A stretch of DNA of 64,000 nucleotides from Hexactinellida sp. DTS-2022 (lineage: Eukaryota > Porifera > Hexactinellida), in assembly GCA_028753945.1 (NCBI GenBank), contig JAPNXP010000003.1, positions 310,001 through 374,000 on the forward strand, read 5' to 3'. Positions 1 through 9,673 of the stretch are shown piece after piece. The notes under the pieces were generated by a model. The model was not told the origin of the DNA and searched no databases. It saw nothing but the letters and a program-made list of their open reading frames with translations. Within the stretch, counting starts at the first letter, position 1. Every line of letters begins with the position of its first letter. The position numbers and the translations under genes are program-made.

Positions 1-684
1 CATCCTCTCCAAGATCAGGTCTCAAGGAAAATCGTGCTGGCACCAGCCTCTAGCGGTATTGCTGCCACCCTCCTACAAGGCGGAAGAACTCTCCACAGCA
101 CATTCAAGGTGCCCTGGACACACACAGGATGCACCAGCCCACCTGCCGCATTACTAGCAACTCACCCTTGGCAAAGGTCATCCGTGTGCAGCTGCCATCA
201 TCGTGGCGAGGCGCCATGACACACAGATCAGCATTTGAGGCTGTCGATCGGATCCTGCAGGACATCACCAGTCTCAATAAACCAATGGGCGGCATTGCAA
301 CCCTTCTCTGCGGTGACTTCAGGCAAATCTTCCTGTTGTCAAGAATGGAACAAGGGATAACATCGTCATTGCCAGTCTCAAAAACTCTCACCTGTGGAGC
401 CAAATCAGGTAATGAGACTCAACACCAACATGAGGGCTCACCTAAGCGGCGACGAAGCAGCTACTGATTTTGCCAACCTGTGCCGCACTATCGGCGACGG
501 CCGGATTCCATTCTCTGCAGATCCGGAAATCATCAACATCCCAACAGAACTGGGAACGTGTGTAGGCAACCTGGAGGAACTCAAGGCCGAGGTCTACCCG
601 AACCTGGCTGCCAACAGTACCAGGCCAGAGTGGCTGGCTGAGCGAGCGTCATCTCTCCAACCAACACAAATGTCAACAGACTAG
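1..684 (+). pseudogene. Helitron-type PIF1-like helicase fragment, frameshifted
   Basis: Three overlapping plus-strand frames together read like part of the PIF1-family helicase of Helitron rolling-circle transposons. Frame 1 from the window edge has APASSGIAATLLQGGRTLHS, typical of the segment after the Walker A motif. The next frame (about 129-360) has AFEAVDRILQDI and GGIATLLCGDFRQI, matching the Walker B/GDFRQ region. The third (394-684) has LNTNMRAH followed by the spacing usual in these helicases. At least two small frameshifts separate the blocks, and the Walker A itself would lie left of the window. No Rep/HUH part and no Helitron 3' hairpin is visible, so this is a dead internal fragment. 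The PIF1-like assignment is firm; Helitron origin is inferred from the style of the conserved blocks. Confidence 0.8.
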
Positions 685-886
685 ATAATAGCAATTATTC
701 ATGTTAGTGCAAATTCCACAGATAATTGGCAATTATTTGTATAACTAATAGGTAGCAAATGGTATCGAACTAGAAAATAGTATGTGAAGAGAGCTTTTGC
801 AAAGCTATTTATTAATTTATAGCATAAAATCATAAAATCATCACTTTTGGTGAGTAAGATAATATATAAACATTGAAGTTTATAAT

Positions 887-1386
887 CAAGGTTGAAACCG
901 GCTCAACCTGATATCAGTATTCGTGAAAATGTCTGTCTTACCTGATATCAGTATTCGTGAATAGTTCTCTCACCGAATATTTATACTTGGTCAACCGAAT
1001 ATATTTGGTATTAATCACAGGCATAAAGTAAACTAATAATAGTAATACAGTAGACTCCGCTTAATCGAACACCGATTAATTGGGTCAACCAGGTTATTCG
1101 GGTCAATTGGCCAGAAACAGAACCATACAACTAGTGTATAATTACTCCGGTTAATCGGGTCAACAACTTTATTCCGCTTAATCGGGCCAAAATGACCTGA
1201 TCCCGAAGTGACCCAATTAAGCGGAGTCGACTGTTTATAAATACTTATAATATTACTCCGTTGACGAAATATATTCGTTTGCTAACCGAATTCCAAATAC
1301 TGATATTCGGAAAATAACCAAATATTGAAATATTTGGCGAATATATTTGGTCAAACCGAATATTGAACTATTCGATTGCAACCTTG
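887..1386. mobile_element. MITE with CAAGGTTG ends, hAT-like
   Basis: Inverted ends CAAGGTTG..CAACCTTG bound a 500-bp segment. The flanks share TTATAA (TTTATAAT left, GTTATAAC right), consistent with an eroded 8-bp target duplication. The interior repeats CCGAATAT and ATATATTTGGT on both strands and is split by the nested pogo-type MITE at 1048-1233. No coding capacity. Confidence 0.5.
1048..1233. mobile_element. Tc1/pogo-type MITE (CAGTAGACTCCGCTTAAT ends)
   Basis: Left end CAGTAGACTCCGCTTAAT and right end ATTAAGCGGAGTCGACTG are inverted copies with a one-base indel. The left flank ends in TA, the usual Tc1/mariner-pogo target. The 186-bp body repeats TTAATCGGGTCAA motifs. A shorter relative lies at 29842-29934. 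Confidence 0.75.
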
Positions 1387-1654
1387 GTTATAACCAATAT
1401 TTTTGAGTGGCATAAATAATTTCACGGGCAGCCATTTGTGGAGCTCTGATCTCGCTATATAGGTTTAGTATTGGTTGATTAAAATTGCTATTAAAGTGGT
1501 TTCGATTGGAAATGTGTTCTTATTTATACCTAAGCACCCTGAGCTAGGAGCGGGAGCAAGCACCTTAACTGAGTAGCGCTCAATGCTCTGAATATTGAGA
1601 AGGTACTGTCTATTAGTTGGTTTAACTTCTGTAACATAACCATAGTACACTACT

Positions 1655-1813
1655 CAGGAGCGTAGACAAGGAATGTGGATTGGTAGGGCCCTTGGGGCCA
1701 TGCTGACAGGATTGGTAGGGCAATTCTTATATTTTTGTATTAGCTTATATGGAAAGAGTAATATTATTGGTAGGGCCATAGCCCCACCAACCCCACCGGT
1801 GCCTACACCCATG
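1655..1813. mobile_element. 159-bp MITE, GGTAGGGCC family
   Basis: Starts CAGGAGCGTAGAC and ends GGTGCCTACACCCATG. CTACT flanks both sides (1650-1654 and 1814-1818). The interior has several TTGGTAGGGCC motifs. The copy at 52721-52879 has the same length and similar ends, and is also flanked by a 5-bp repeat. Confidence 0.6.
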
Positions 1814-2006
1814 CTACTGAATAAGACTCTGTTCTATTAAGAAGCCTCATGGACAGTAAACATACAAATTTCGTACTTTAGGTAACATAGTATAGTACAC
1901 GCACGCTAATCCGAACCCTCTATATTCCGAACGAAAGATCCAACAATTATTATGGTTCATTAAAAAAGCTGATGATTTTCAATTGGAATTGGAATTTCTT
2001 ATCAAT
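1814..2006. other. Non-coding; MITE-end relic
   Basis: Around 1895-1930 the text TACACGCACGCTAATCCGAACCC resembles the end of the MITE family complete at 43676-43992. No ORF or RNA gene seen. Confidence 0.4.
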
Positions 2007-2078
2007 CAGGGGTGGCGCTAGGGGGGAGGCAGGGGGGACAATAGCCCCCCCGTCGGGGAAATCTTGGCGCCACCCCTG
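2007..2078. mobile_element. 72-bp hAT MITE with 8-bp TSD
   Basis: Perfect inverted ends CAGGGGTGGCGC..GCGCCACCCCTG around a G-run/C-run core, flanked by TTATCAAT at 1999-2006 and 2079-2086. The 8-bp duplication and CAG start indicate hAT mobilisation. Confidence 0.85.
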
Positions 2079-2159
2079 TTATCAATACGCATAAAGTATT
2101 AGAGTTACCTCCTTATTAGCAAGATTAAGAAAAATTATATTACTTTAAATACATACAAG

Positions 2160-3240
2160 CTGCTTGTCCGAGCTACGCGCGTTCTTATAACTTGCACTCG
2201 GACTTGTGGCCCTCGCTTGTATTCAAAGCGAATACCATTTCAAATAAATGCCCGTTGTATTTAAATATTGTGAAATGTAGCGAAAGATTAACGGAATTAT
2301 ACATGCCCTCTTCCTGCGTAATTTTTTTGGCCATTTTCTAATAGAAAGTAGGTCTGTCACTTTCGTTATTCTTCCTTGGAAGCTCTACTTAACGTTCGAA
2401 AGCCTTATACACAGGTTGATTTACAATGGGAAATCATTGAAATTAGTTTAACTGCAGGCCTGTATACAAATGACCGTTGTATAGAGTGATATTTAGCAGA
2501 TTCTACTGTACCGCATATTTGTAGCAGAGCAGGGAATCCCAACTCCTTCAGCTGTGATCCCCTAAGCCAGTGGTTTCACCCTTTTTGTACTACGGAACCC
2601 CTAAATTGTTTGTGGCAGCACGCGGAACCCTAACTTCCAATTCCTCTAAGAATATATTTATTAATTACATTTATTTATTAACTAGTATTGTCAGGTACAG
2701 TTTCAATCTGAGATCTGTGATTGTTTACTTTTACATCTTTTGTATTCGTGGTCTGATAGTCAATAAGCTGCTAAAGATTGTATTTCCGATTGACTATTCT
2801 GAGTCTCTGATGTATTTACATCGATTTGACAATAATCCCGCGGAATCCAAGGGTTCCGCGGAATCCTGGTTGAAAACCACTGCCCTAAGCAGTAAATTTA
2901 TATCCGCGGACCCCAGCTCTACGTTTATATAAGACAAATAAAATTAATTAGAATATTGATATTGATGCTAATTTGGACAGACAATTATAAAGATAAGCTT
3001 GTTCGTGTGTACGTAAAATACCAACTCCAAATAGTGTGAATTAATGATAACTAAGGAACTGTACAACTGCGTGTACCCAGGTTGGAAACAATTATTGAAT
3101 TGGTTGGTAATAATTGGATATTAAATGGATACAATGGAATGTTAGAAATGTATGGGTAGACAGAGGGAACACAAATAACTGATTGGATGAATGAACTTCC
3201 TCTCGAACAATTAAATTACAGTCTCAGTATGGGAATATAT
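2160..3240. repeat. Dispersed repeat, inverted copy at 47.1-47.9 kb
   Basis: Reading 47890 back to 47090 on the minus strand reproduces this segment in order: the CGAGCTACGCGCG-like block (2170), the CCTTATACACAGGTTG-like block (2404), ACCGTTGTATAGAGT (2470), GATTCTACTGTACCGCATAT (2500), AGCAGGGAATCCCAACT (2527) and the block with TAGAAATGTATGGG (3144). The two copies lie about 44 kb apart. This copy is longer because the MITE at 2568-2882 is inserted in it. Nature unknown, probably an old unclassified transposon. Confidence 0.75.
2568..2882. mobile_element. 315-bp hAT MITE (CAGTGGTTT ends) with 8-bp TSD
   Basis: Left end CAGTGGTTTCACCC, right end GGTTGAAAACCACTG, flanked by CCCTAAGC at 2560-2567 and 2883-2890. 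The inverted paralogue near 47.46 kb lacks the insert, confirming the boundaries. An open frame inside has no recognisable protein. Confidence 0.9.
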
Positions 3241-3430
3241 AATGCACACTGAAGAATCTATTCTATTGGATGTTATTTCTTTAGTATTATTTGGAATCGA
3301 ACTTTCCTTATAATATCGTGTAATTGAAATATATTGAGCTGTTAATATGAGAATTTAATTTGTCAAACAAATTACAATGGGGACTTTATGAGGAATATAT
3401 TTAATACACCACATAAATGTATAATTCTAA

Positions 3431-3745
3431 AAGTGAGGGTCCAAGGTGTAGTAAGGCCGCGCAGCGGCCGTCAATTGAAGCGTGAAGCGCCGAACCGTCA
3501 CAAAACGACCGAGACCGAAGGGCTCGTATGTATAAAAATGTAGACTCAATACTCCCCTTATCTGGGCAGTGTCGACCGGTAGGTATTCGTAACTGGTGAT
3601 TTTCCCGGATCTCAGAAATTCATGGCTAGTGCAATCCAAAGTGTTTAATACCTACGAGCCCTTCGGTCTCGGTCGCTTTGAGACAGATCGGTGCTACGCA
3701 CTTCAAGTGAACGGCCGCTGTACAGCCTTACTCCTCACCCTTCTG
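3431..3745. mobile_element. Long inverted-repeat MITE, GC-rich arms
   Basis: Arms of roughly 95 bp (3431-3528 and 3653-3745) are inverted copies sharing CGACCGAGACCGAAGGGCTC. The centre (3540-3640) has an ACTCAAnnCTCC..CCGG segment related to the MITE complete at 33751-34050 and to 49499-49598, so this is a composite or recombined element. Small ORFs over the arms follow from the palindrome and are not genes. Confidence 0.7.
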
Positions 3746-4039
3746 ACATGGATAAAGGTAGAAAGGGACGTTATATATATCCCTTTATAAGATTTCCATA
3801 GTTTTAGCTTGTTTTTCAAATAAAATGTATAAATGCGAAATAAGATATCAGCATCTTGTTTACCTATTGTATCATTTGAAAGTTAGTTTCTATCTCATAT
3901 ATAAATGCGGTTTCTATTCCCCCATCACTTTAATGCAATCCGGACACACACACACAAACAACAAACGAGATTTAATAATATAGATATAGATTTTCTAGAT
4001 TAATTCAAAATCGAAAATTGATGTTTTTAACGGGTTGTT
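3746..4039. other. Non-coding, duplicated near 51.5 kb
   Basis: Contains TATAAATGCGGTTTC and a run of ACAC repeats (3951-3962). Similar text occurs twice near 51475-51600 and 51660-51800, so this belongs to the duplicated flank of the NLR genes. No ORF or RNA gene seen. Confidence 0.5.
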
Positions 4040-4228
4040 CATAGGCGTCGTAACCCGCCCGGGTACCCGGAAATGTCCAAACAAGCTTTACTCCTATGCT
4101 ACTATGCTCCTATGCTACTAAGAAGCGTTACTCCTATGCTACTAATCCTATACCCGGAGTTTACCAGGAGTTTACCCGGAATTTCCTGGCGGCCCGAAGG
4201 ATTGACCTTTGCATTTACGACGCCTATG
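4040..4228. mobile_element. 189-bp MITE with CATAGGCGTCGTAA ends
   Basis: Ends CATAGGCGTCGTAA..TTACGACGCCTATG are inverted, with GGGTTGTT left and AGGTTGTG right as an eroded 8-bp target duplication. The paralogous site near 51000 reads straight through ACGGGTTGTGGATTAAAA and lacks the insert. The core carries short repeats of ACTCCTATGCTACTA. Confidence 0.75.
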
Positions 4229-5370
4229 AGGTTGTGGTAAATTAAAATGTGCATTTGCTATATAATTTGTGACTGAACTCTATTATTGGTTAAATGAAAG
4301 GCCGGCTTTAGGCACACGCAACACAAGCAACCGCTTGGGCGCCATGATTAGGGGGCGAAAATTACAAATTCAATTCGTATTTGATGGAAAACGCGAGCGC
4401 CAAGATACTTTTTGTGTGGGGCGCCGAAAGAGCTAAATCCAGCGCTGGTAATGAATCCATATTTGGTTTGGTTTTACATCAATAAGTGTGTCCGGTTGAG
4501 GGAGGTTCCCGTATCTGAGAGGTCCGTATCTCGGAGGTTTGAGTGTTTCACAAATCGGAACATAATTATTGAATAGGAACTGATCAATGCGGATTAGCGC
4601 GGGAGTAATAAATGGTTTGTACTTGCAATTTAACTTTATGAAATTGGCTTATCTAATACATAGATAAGATAATTAGCTATCTTATAGAATAATTGAGTTA
4701 TAATGCATTATAAAATGAGTCAAAAATTCAAATATTTTTGCCTTGATATTTCTTAGAATAGATTAGTAAATGTATTTAAATGAAGATATTATATTTACAT
4801 GTTTAATTAATGAGTATATTACTTAACTATCTCACTAATTGGAACAGATCATAGAATTGTACACATCTGTTCAGATTAGCGAAGGAGTACAAAGGTTCAC
4901 TAAATACTTGAGATGTAACTTTGTGTAATCGGATTATCTAATATACAAAGATTCGATAATATAATAACGCTCTTATATTGAGTAATAATGTATTAGGAAT
5001 TGAGTGCTGAGGTTAAAGATTTTGGGCTTGGATATTTGTTTGAATAGATAAATATGGACTTTAAATGAATATATTTTTAACATGCAAATTCGTCCACTAA
5101 ATAAGTGATGAAAAATATTCACTTGAATTATATCTGACAATTTGCAGATAAAATTAGAGATTATTAAAATCCGTATACGTATAGTATCTAATTCTATGTA
5201 TAATTGAATTAAACAGGGGTAAAAGAAATTAATTTGTTCAAACAGAAATAAAAATAGATAATACATTTCGATATGTATAGAGTCAGTAGACAATACACTG
5301 GAATAAAGTTAATAGGAACTAGAATAACTAGATTGAGAGGATGCATCACTCATAACATTAGGTCATTTTC
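4229..5370. other. 3' flank of NLR1, duplicated downstream of NLR2
   Basis: No gene seen. About 4290-4450 holds a possible non-autonomous element (GGCCGGCTTTAGGC..CTAAATCCAGCGCTGG). About 4485-4550 holds an end of the ACTCAAACCTC family, and 4865-4890 a TTCAGATTAGCGAAGGAGTAC relic. From about 4860 to the gene the sequence follows 51060-51240, 52480-52580 and 53350-53400 (shared GATGTAACTTTGTGTAAT and ACTGGAATAAAGTTA), which shows that the 3' flank was duplicated with the receptor gene. Confidence 0.6.
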
Positions 5371-8300
5371 TTAACTCAATCTCACTCTAACAGAGAACAG
5401 CTCTGCTGTTTGCTGGAGTAGCTGTAGCGGGCTGGGATCGGGGAGAGAGAGCTCAGGCTTGAATAGCGGCAGTAGGCGTAGATACGGGAGTGTGTGGATA
5501 AGCATGGAAATAGGCTCACACGAGTCGGAAGTTAGTTCGCAACTGTAGATCCTCAAGCTACGAATAGCTGGGTGCTTATACAGACTCTTGCACAGTTCCA
5601 TTAGTCCTGTGTCCTGCAAGTGGATAAAACCGAGACTCAATTCCACAAGAGACTGAAGATAGGGAATAGCAGTGTCCCAGCAGCTGATATCATCTGAGGT
5701 GAATGGAATAGCAACTAGCGATAGTGATACCAGACTACAACAAGATTGAATTGGCGATAAGATGCTGGTACAGCTGTTGAATCCGACTGATGGTAAATAA
5801 TGTATGCGTATTTCCCTCAATGAAGTAGTATTATTAGCAATGAGGTTAATGAGGAAGTCTTGGTAATTCTCCCTAAGAGGAGGCACATCAGGTGCCATTA
5901 GCGTTAGATAACTGAGACTGTTGTTAGTCTGTAGGTTAGGTAGGGCAGCGTAAGGATCCTTATTGAACAAGTGTAACTCTTCCAGGGAGGAGAGGCCTGA
6001 TAGTATGTCTGTTGTCTCTGGCAGGTATGATTCAGGATCCAATATGGTCAGCCCCTTAATAGCTCTGTTGTTGGATATCAGTGGCAGCAGAATAGACCAA
6101 TCAGAATCATCTGAATTGGGTTCATAGAATAAATTCTCAATGCTGGCAAACTGATTGGTCAAATGTGCCAGCATTTCATTGGATATTGCGGTATTGTATA
6201 ACTTAATGCTTCCAATCAATGTATTGCTTGTTGTTAGGAATAGAGGATTGAAATGCAGATTCTCTGTTAGATCACACTGATAGAGGCTAATGCTGATCTT
6301 ATAGTTAATTGGTGTATCATCAGAGAATAGGAGGCTCGTATACGATTGGATTGGCTCTGTATCTGTTCCATAGAATACAATGGCTAGGTAGTTTAGGCTG
6401 CAGGAGGAGAGCTGATGCAGTAGTAGACTGAACTGGTTAGGATTAATTAGAGATGTGACTATGCATAGGATTTCTATTTGGCGGAAGTAATTCAGTGACT
6501 GCAGAAAACAATGGAATTCGTTTGGTGCTATAGATTTATCGAAAGTGAAGTGCACATGTTTTGGCAACAATTTAATGAAACATTCGAAATACTCTTTCAT
6601 TGAGCGAGAGTTAGTTTCTACTATTAGTGTGCAAATGTGTAGATAGACCTGAGTAAATTGACTCCAATCAGAGACATCAATTATATTAGCTAAGTATCTG
6701 AGTTGATGTATCATAGGCATACCGATTAGTGGCATTGTATCGGGTATAATATTCCCGCAGATAATGGGCATGAGACAGGCAGCTCTATCCGATAGCAGAC
6801 CGCATAGGAACCTCACTACCATCCTATATATTGCGAACACCTCCTCACTACTCACGATGAATCGAACTATCATGCATTCCACTGTCCATGTCTTGTTGCT
6901 TAGATGCACTGCAGCAATGTACTCTTGCACAGTCAAGTGAGCAAAGGTCCAAACATTCACTTTCTGGCCTAGCTTCAGAACCTTCACTTGCACCTGCATA
7001 ATGCCTAGTCGCTCAGTCTTGTGGTCTCGGGAGTCTACGCGAATCGACACATCCTCTTCTCTGCAGCTGAGCTCCCTGTGGAATATGCCTTCGTAGGCTT
7101 CCTTTCCTATGCAGTCTATGCAGGCTAGGATGGATGGATGGAATTGTGCCATGCGCTCTACCCGCGTTAATCGCTTCAGTCCCATGCGATGCAATTGCCG
7201 CCTTATTATGTACACAATCAGTGCGGAGTAGAGATGTGTCAGTGTCTGAGACAGAATGTTGTTTGTGGCGTTAAATAGCGACGAGAAGAGACTAGCGTTA
7301 ACTGGCACTAGAGACAACTGATTAATTTCATCGTGTCGGAAGAACAGCTCCTTTGTGTCTCTCAGTTTATCAACCGTGCTAATCCTCTTCTCAAAGTAGC
7401 TGTCTCTGTCTGGGGGAGAGAACCCCAGCACCTGGAAGCTGGAGTCCACGCTCAAGGCCTGACCGTGTTCCTCTCTGATGTCATTCCATGCGCCGGGCCT
7501 GCTGGTCACAAGTAGCGTTGCGCGGTTAAGGACACGTTTCTGCAGCAGGAAGTACAGCAGTGTCGTTTTGAATGGAACATCCTTGATGAATTCGTCCACC
7601 CCGTCAATGATTATTAGGAGACATTCTCCTCCTGTCTTAGTCAGATGTTTCGCTAGGGATTTGGACCATTTAATGCCCATTGGCAATGCATATGAAAACC
7701 ATTTCTGGATGAATTCTTGGTCGATTTCCATCTCGGCGTCTTGTCTCGTTTTCTCCATGCCGTGCCACTCCTCACTGCGACACTGTATCGATATGACGTA
7801 ACTGAAATTAGTGTGTGTGTCATTTCCATACTGGAGGGCTAGGTATTTGCACAGGAATGTTTTGCCAGAACCAGGATTCCCTATCAAGCAAAATAGTTTG
7901 GGTTCAGTCGGGTCATGCTGGGAAATAATGTCAATGAAATCAACCACTTTTAATTCCTTATCCTTTTGGTTCATTGACCTTAGGAATGCAATTTCGTTTA
8001 GGCTGGTCTCTTCATTTTCCTTAACTCTCATTGTTTCCTCTTCCACAATGGTTAGAGGTGTATAGACGGATTCCAATTTGGTGCTCTCCTCATCATCAAA
8101 GTGTATGTACACATTTACATTTTGCTGGACGGTATACTCTCTCAGTCTCTTTACCCAGTCTTCTTGATCCTTTGTTTCGTTGGATTGCAATTCTACTATC
8201 ATTTTGCTTTGGAATTCGGATGCATTCATATTAGTAAATATTGGTGAATATTTTCTCATCTCTTTAGCTAGATCCTCACGATCTACAGCTTGCATCATTT

Positions 8301-8775
8301 CGCTTAAACTTTCCATATTTTGGCTGATCAAACCTCCTTCAACGCACAACTTAAATGCTGAATCGAATTCTATTTCTGTCGAAACCTCTTGCGATGTTCC
8401 ACCGCCTAATATCATTTTCCATTGGTCATTAGTCAATTCATTTCGGAGTAAGGTCACGAATGATTCTACTGAAGGGGAGCTATCCCTTTTGATTGTAGGC
8501 CCTGCGAAGGTGACGTTGAGCCAGTCGATCTTATTGGCTATTGGTATAAGGTCGGGTCTCCCTATGGTTTCTAGCGCTTTGTGGAATCTTTTGGGATCCA
8601 AAGCGCCGAATCTGAATTTCAACGAATTAATGAAATCGTATGGATTTGTTCCAGTTCGTTCCACAATTCCGGACGGAATCCCGAGTATGTCTTGCAACGT
8701 GCGGACATTCTCTGGCGTTAGCGTTTTTGCAAGTTCGTTCATAGACTTAATTTCCGCAATATTCACTTTCTCCAT
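5371..8775 (-). CDS. NLR immune receptor 1: death-fold, NACHT, winged helix, LRR
   Basis: Single-exon ORF of 1134 residues; the ATG at 8775 is favoured because NLR2 aligns from the same point. Residues about 8-80 and 104-190 form two helical death-fold-like (DED/death) segments, each ending in an RPDL/REDL-type motif (TIGRPDLIPIA, AVDREDLA). NACHT ATPase: Walker A GNPGSGKT at 299-306, Walker B LLIIIDGVDEF at 386-396, sensor TSRP at 424-427. The winged-helix motif FAHLTVQEYIAA is at 611-622. About 740-1110 holds leucine-rich repeats with LxxLxL strands. Members of this family oligomerise in the cytosol through NACHT and signal through the death fold after ligand sensing by the LRRs; the ligand here is unknown. 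The protein ends at a TAA where NLR2 continues into a Ser-rich tail. All motifs needed for ATP binding are present, so the gene looks functional. Confidence 0.93.
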   Translation of the reverse strand: MEKVNIAEIKSMNELAKTLTPENVRTLQDILGIPSGIVERTGTNPYDFINSLKFRFGALDPKRFHKALETIGRPDLIPIANKIDWLNVTFAGPTIKRDSSPSVESFVTLLRNELTNDQWKMILGGGTSQEVSTEIEFDSAFKLCVEGGLISQNMESLSEMMQAVDREDLAKEMRKYSPIFTNMNASEFQSKMIVELQSNETKDQEDWVKRLREYTVQQNVNVYIHFDDEESTKLESVYTPLTIVEEETMRVKENEETSLNEIAFLRSMNQKDKELKVVDFIDIISQHDPTEPKLFCLIGNPGSGKTFLCKYLALQYGNDTHTNFSYVISIQCRSEEWHGMEKTRQDAEMEIDQEFIQKWFSYALPMGIKWSKSLAKHLTKTGGECLLIIIDGVDEFIKDVPFKTTLLYFLLQKRVLNRATLLVTSRPGAWNDIREEHGQALSVDSSFQVLGFSPPDRDSYFEKRISTVDKLRDTKELFFRHDEINQLSLVPVNASLFSSLFNATNNILSQTLTHLYSALIVYIIRRQLHRMGLKRLTRVERMAQFHPSILACIDCIGKEAYEGIFHRELSCREEDVSIRVDSRDHKTERLGIMQVQVKVLKLGQKVNVWTFAHLTVQEYIAAVHLSNKTWTVECMIVRFIVSSEEVFAIYRMVVRFLCGLLSDRAACLMPIICGNIIPDTMPLIGMPMIHQLRYLANIIDVSDWSQFTQVYLHICTLIVETNSRSMKEYFECFIKLLPKHVHFTFDKSIAPNEFHCFLQSLNYFRQIEILCIVTSLINPNQFSLLLHQLSSCSLNYLAIVFYGTDTEPIQSYTSLLFSDDTPINYKISISLYQCDLTENLHFNPLFLTTSNTLIGSIKLYNTAISNEMLAHLTNQFASIENLFYEPNSDDSDWSILLPLISNNRAIKGLTILDPESYLPETTDILSGLSSLEELHLFNKDPYAALPNLQTNNSLSYLTLMAPDVPPLRENYQDFLINLIANNTTSLREIRIHYLPSVGFNSCTSILSPIQSCCSLVSLSLVAIPFTSDDISCWDTAIPYLQSLVELSLGFIHLQDTGLMELCKSLYKHPAIRSLRIYSCELTSDSCEPISMLIHTLPYLRLLPLFKPELSLPDPSPLQLLQQTAELFSVRVRLS

Positions 8776-9673
8776 TTTAACTATAAATAAGAGATATTGG
8801 AATACAAATGTCTCCCCTAATTGAATATGTATCTATAAATGTGCGCCATTTATTGGGACGTGACGCTTAAGAGGAACTTGAATAAATCGCGCTTTTAAAC
8901 AACAATATTTCTCACATTATTATATTTTGATTTCGTTATTTAAATTAATTAATAACAGTCATAATATGTTTACACTCCTCGATACACAACGCATGCTATG
9001 CCAATCCGGTAAAGATTGAAAATAAGTACGTATTTAGTAATATTGTCTATTCATACTACAGTTCACTTTACCTATATTTGATCTGGGCATTCTTCCGAAT
9101 TAATGAGTGGAGCACCAATCGGGGTCTATGGATCCCGGTGGCCGCGGACAATACGCACTTGGATGACTATACAGTCGTGTTATCACACTATACATGCTCT
9201 TAGGTAATATGATTGTTATACTTGTATTACATTAGTTATATATGATTATTGATTAGTCGGTTGTTTAGTTAACTATTGCCTAGCTTAATACACATATTAT
9301 TTCCCTCCCACTGACTCACAGTCACGACATAATAACTGTACTAACTTACTACAGACTTTGATGCATCAAACCATGCGGTAATACACCCATAAAGCAACGC
9401 AACACTAATTGCCACTTGATATTCGAAACGTATGCAATCGTCCTCTGTGTTTGGGAACCACAAACCACCAATTAGTATAGAACCCTGTGTTTCTGAGAAA
9501 CCAATGGACGAAGCTTTGCAGACATTGTTTAGCTGGTGAAACAGACGTCGACGGAAGCTTTTGCTGATTCTTCAAATATCACCTACCACTATCGATCCCA
9601 AAGCAAGAGGAATTAGTGGTAGCTTAAGTATATGCGAATGAGCAATTATCCTACATTGTGAATTTGGGGATAG
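8776..9673. other. Upstream region of NLR1, no gene seen
   Basis: Should hold the NLR1 promoter, read on the minus strand. No clear TATA box or conserved motif could be fixed. Little similarity to the region upstream of NLR2 was noticed, so the two genes may differ in control. No RNA gene or MITE boundary recognised. Confidence 0.4.

Noticed and set aside
2570-2932. 120-codon ORF
   Set aside because: It lies almost wholly inside the hAT MITE at 2568-2882 and reads through its target duplication.
3427-3790. Two facing ORFs sharing the peptide YEPFGLGRF
   Set aside because: They are the two arms of one inverted repeat read on opposite strands.
7333-8824. Several plus-strand ORFs over NLR1 (and equivalents at 55426-56851 over NLR2)
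   Set aside because: They are antisense shadows of the strongly coding NACHT region; their conservation between copies follows from the real gene.
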